Source of the DNA: an uncultured Oscillospiraceae bacterium
GTDB lineage: Bacteria > Bacillota > Clostridia > Oscillospirales > Oscillospiraceae
Reading direction: 5' to 3'
NCBI GenBank assembly: GCA_934675115.1
Contig: CAKUPH010000050.1
Coordinates: forward strand, 1-15,682
DNA length: 15,682 nt
In this document: positions 13,549 through 15,682 of the stretch, piece by piece
How the letters are laid out: each line of letters starts with the position of its first letter
Position numbering within the stretch: the first letter of the stretch is position 1
Notes under the pieces: generated by a model
Told to the model about the DNA's origin: nothing
What the model saw: only the letters and a program-made list of their open reading frames with translations
Databases searched by the model: none
Program-made: the position numbers and the translations under genes

Positions 13549-14667
13549 TTACTCTTCCCAGCCGAAGTTGACGGCCAGAATGGCGCGGCACTCTTCCTCG
13601 CGGCCGGCGGCGATGCAGCTGTCCAGCCAGTTCTGAACGGTGGGCCGAACGGCTTCCTTCCAGATGGCGGCTTCCTCTTCGGTCCAGAAGTAGACCTCGA
13701 CGCCTTCCTCTTCCAGCCTGGCCTCGTCCTCGGCGTCCTTCAGATACAGCTCGTAGCCGGTCTCGGCGGCGATGTCGGCGGCCTTCTGGATGGCGGCCTG
13801 ATAGTCGGCGGGCAGGGAGTCCCACATGATCTGGCTCATCTGGATGCCGTAGTAGGGGATCTCGATGATGCCGACCACGTACTTGGTCACGGCGTCAAGG
13901 CCGCGGGCCATGATGGAGTTGAAGCCGGTGAAATAGCCGTCGATGGTGCCCTTGTCCATGGCGTCGTAAGTGTCAGCGGAGGCCAGAGCAGTGCCGGTGG
14001 CGCCCACATCGCTGTACACGCTGGCCCAGACGGGACCGGCGGAACGCATGTTCATGCCCTTCATGTCCTCAGGCAGGCGGATGGGCTTGTTGGTGCCCCA
14101 GACGGTGGCGCTGTAGGGATAGAGGCAGAGGTTCACGATGCCGTAGTCGGCCAGCACCTTCTCGGTGATGGGCTCGATGACGTCGATGCTCGCCTTCCAC
14201 TGGTCGATGCTGGTGGCGCCGAAGGCGAAGCCGGCGTACTGGAGCACGGGGTCATAGCCCATGAGCCACGCCACGGAGCCGGTGTGCAGGTCCAGACCGC
14301 CGGAGCTCAGCGCGTCTGCGGCGCCGTCGGTGGTGAACAGCTGGCCGTCGGAGGCGATGTTGACGGTCACGTTTCCGTTGGTGAATTTGTTGACGTTTTC
14401 TGCGAATTCCTTGGTCATGATGGAGACCAGGTTATGGGTGGAAGCCAGCGTGGTGGACAGCTGAAGGGTGACCTTTTCCGTGCTGGTGATCACGATGTCG
14501 CCGTCGCCGGCCGGCTGGGTGGTGTTGTCGGAGGAGGCGCTGGAATCGCTGGGGGCGGGGGCATCAGAGGGCTTGGAGGCGCCGCCGCTGCAGGCAGTCA
14601 GGGTGAGAACAAGAGCCAGTACAAGTGCGAGGATTGCAGGAAACCGCTTCGATTTGGCAAATAACAT
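13549..14667 (-). CDS. TRAP transporter substrate-binding lipoprotein, DctP family
   Basis: A 372-residue lipoprotein that binds the transport substrate outside the membrane. Residues 1-25 are a signal peptide with lysines/arginine at the start, a leucine-rich core and the lipobox LTAC, so Cys26 is lipidated. A Ser/Pro/Asp-rich linker (about 30-57) precedes the binding domain from about residue 65. The segment LPEDMKGMNMRSAGP (198-212) holds Arg208, the place of the arginine that in most DctP proteins makes a salt bridge to the substrate carboxylate (from memory). A carboxylate or related anion is therefore the likely ligand. I chose the ATG at 14667 because AAGGAAG stands eight bases upstream and the signal peptide begins right after. 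A methionine at 14706 would add a non-signal leader. The 199-base gap to the upstream activase contains a nested hairpin but no promoter I can defend. The ligand is unknown. Confidence 0.94.
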   Translation of the reverse strand: MLFAKSKRFPAILALVLALVLTLTACSGGASKPSDAPAPSDSSASSDNTTQPAGDGDIVITSTEKVTLQLSTTLASTHNLVSIMTKEFAENVNKFTNGNVTVNIASDGQLFTTDGAADALSSGGLDLHTGSVAWLMGYDPVLQYAGFAFGATSIDQWKASIDVIEPITEKVLADYGIVNLCLYPYSATVWGTNKPIRLPEDMKGMNMRSAGPVWASVYSDVGATGTALASADTYDAMDKGTIDGYFTGFNSIMARGLDAVTKYVVGIIEIPYYGIQMSQIMWDSLPADYQAAIQKAADIAAETGYELYLKDAEDEARLEEEGVEVYFWTEEEAAIWKEAVRPTVQNWLDSCIAAGREEECRAILAVNFGWEE

Positions 14668-14802
14668 AGGGTTATCTTCCTTTCTCTGTAACGATATATT
14701 TTTCATGCAAGGTTTCGCCGGGTTCTTTTCTGCCGTGTGGTTGCCTTATTGGCGAGAGATACGTCCTTTCTCCTATCACCGATCCTTTCTTGTCTGAAGC
14801 TG

Positions 14803-14847
14803 CCCGGGCCGCGGGACAATCTGTCCCCAGTGGGCCCGCAGCCCGGG
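14803..14847 (-). other. Nested stem-loop between the GRE activase and the TRAP binding-protein gene
   Basis: The outer arms CCCGGGC (14803-14809) and GCCCGGG (14841-14847) are complementary. Inside lies a perfect hairpin GGGACA-ATC-TGTCCC (14813-14827). On the minus strand it begins 20 bases after the activase stop codon, but no T-run follows, so I do not call it a terminator. Two AT-rich stretches nearer the binding-protein gene (about 14690-14700) might carry a weak promoter, without a good -35 box. Confidence 0.4.
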
Positions 14848-14866
14848 GATGCGGTTCATTCTATCC

Positions 14867-15682
14867 TTATTGGAACTGTTCGCGGACAAGGGCGCGCAGC
14901 TCCTCCATGTGCCGCTCCAGCTCCTCGTCGGGGGGCACCGTGTCGGTGGCGCCCTTGAACTTCTCGTCCAGACGGACGTACTTGCTCTCGCACAGCTTGT
15001 TGTACTTGAGCAGGTTGATGTCGTCGGGGCCGAGGCCCAGCTCGTCCTGGGTGAACCGGGCGATCTTGAGCAGTTCCTCCACGTCGTCGTTGAAGCCGGG
15101 GATCACGGGTACGCGGACCCGCAGGTTCCCGCCGTTGGCGACGATCTTTTTGGCATTCTCCAGGATGATGTCGTTGGGAACGGCGGTGCCGTTGATGTGC
15201 AGATCCCGGTCGATGCACTTTACGTCGTAGAAGAACAGATCCACGTAGGGCAGCAGCTGCTCGTAATTTTCCCACGGGGCGAAGCCGGAGGTATCCAAAA
15301 TGGTGTGGATGCCGGCCTCTTTGCAGCGGCGCAGGATGGGCAGGGCCAGACCGGGGTGGACGGCAGGCTCGCCGCCGGATACTGTCACGCCGCCCTTCGT
15401 GTTCTTATAGTAGCTCTTGTCCTTGAGCACGACGGTCATGACCTCGTCCACGGTGATGTACTTGCCCATGAGGGTACGGGCGCCGTTGGGGCAGACCTCG
15501 GCGCACTTGCCGCAGCCCACGCACTTGGCGCGGTCGAACTCCATAACGCCCTGCTCGACCCGGATGGCCTCCGCGGGGCACACCGGGGCGCACCGGCCGC
15601 AGCCGGTGCATTTTTCCCGGAGTACAAAGAGCTGGGGCACGGGGCTCTGGGATTCAGGGTTGTGGCACCAGAAGCACCGCAG
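14867..15682 (-). CDS. Glycyl-radical-enzyme activating protein (radical SAM), 5' end missing at window edge
   Basis: The visible 271 residues are most of a radical-SAM activase, which puts the glycyl radical on a partner GRE. The reading frame runs to the window edge: the codons there encode LRCFWCHNPESQ, the second half of the family motif CxxxCxxC with its last two cysteines, so the true start and first cysteine lie beyond 15682. The GTG at 15640 is internal and not the start. Two ferredoxin-type [4Fe-4S] motifs follow, CTGCGRCAPVCP and CVGCGKCAEVCP, an insert typical of many GRE activases. VTVSGGEP (about visible residues 99-106) is the GGEP motif that holds S-adenosylmethionine. The last stretch carries PPDEELERH. 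The partner GRE is expected next to it, outside the window. The insert occurs in several GRE classes (decarboxylases, lyases, fumarate-adding enzymes), so the substrate cannot be named from the activase alone. Confidence 0.93.
   Translation of the reverse strand: MRCFWCHNPESQSPVPQLFVLREKCTGCGRCAPVCPAEAIRVEQGVMEFDRAKCVGCGKCAEVCPNGARTLMGKYITVDEVMTVVLKDKSYYKNTKGGVTVSGGEPAVHPGLALPILRRCKEAGIHTILDTSGFAPWENYEQLLPYVDLFFYDVKCIDRDLHINGTAVPNDIILENAKKIVANGGNLRVRVPVIPGFNDDVEELLKIARFTQDELGLGPDDINLLKYNKLCESKYVRLDEKFKGATDTVPPDEELERHMEELRALVREQFQ

Noticed and set aside
15640..15640. GTG at 15640 as the start of the radical-SAM activase
   Set aside because: The frame stays open to the window edge and upstream codons encode the conserved RCFWCHNPE part of the cluster motif, so the gene is truncated rather than starting here.
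8938..15682. Assignment to a named pathway such as isethionate or phloroglucinol degradation
   Set aside because: A TRAP system with a GRE activase occurs near isethionate lyases, and beta-diketone chemistry occurs in phloroglucinol breakdown. However, the partner GRE is not in the window, and no diagnostic enzyme of either pathway is seen.

Overview
The window reads as chromosomal DNA from a GC-rich, strictly anaerobic Gram-positive bacterium. My best guess is an Oscillospirales-like member of the Clostridia from a gut or similar habitat. The grounds are strong AGGAGG ribosome binding sites, sigma-A type promoters, a glycyl-radical-enzyme activase, TRAP transport, and the DUF4037/DUF4125 pair. 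The genus cannot be fixed from this sequence. All 13 genes are protein coding. I see no RNA genes, insertion sequences or CRISPR arrays. Two genes are cut by the window edges: a nitroreductase on the left and a radical-SAM activase on the right.

Layout, right to left (mostly minus strand). From 15682 to 8938 runs a catabolic block: the activating enzyme of a glycyl radical enzyme (GRE), a TRAP binding lipoprotein (DctP), a fused TRAP permease (DctQM), a Cat2-type CoA-transferase, and a crotonase-fold hydrolase that resembles 6-oxocamphor hydrolase. A hairpin with T-runs on both sides ends this block. An AEC-family carrier starts only 23 bases beyond it. From 7754 back to 5343 lies a plus-strand three-gene cassette (TPR protein, DUF4037 nucleotidyltransferase-like protein, DUF4125 protein) with a good promoter and a textbook terminator. 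A LysR regulator (5218-4283) is divergent from this cassette. After it, from a clear promoter at 4263-4235, a second minus-strand operon runs to the left edge: a GntP-family permease, two paralogous double-hotdog MaoC-like dehydratases, an 80-residue unknown protein and a nitroreductase.

How the genes may work together (inference). The TRAP system and the GntP and AEC carriers all belong to families that mostly move organic acids. A C-C hydrolase related to beta-diketone hydrolases, a CoA-transferase, two hydratase/dehydratase-like proteins and a flavin reductase are the parts expected for anaerobic degradation of a cyclic or branched keto/hydroxy acid through CoA thioesters. The activase predicts a GRE just outside the right edge. 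The substrate cannot be read from the sequence. The TPR-DUF4037-DUF4125 cassette sits between the two catabolic operons on the opposite strand. It is a separate, functionally uncharacterised unit and, with the LysR gene, the best candidate here for an undescribed system.
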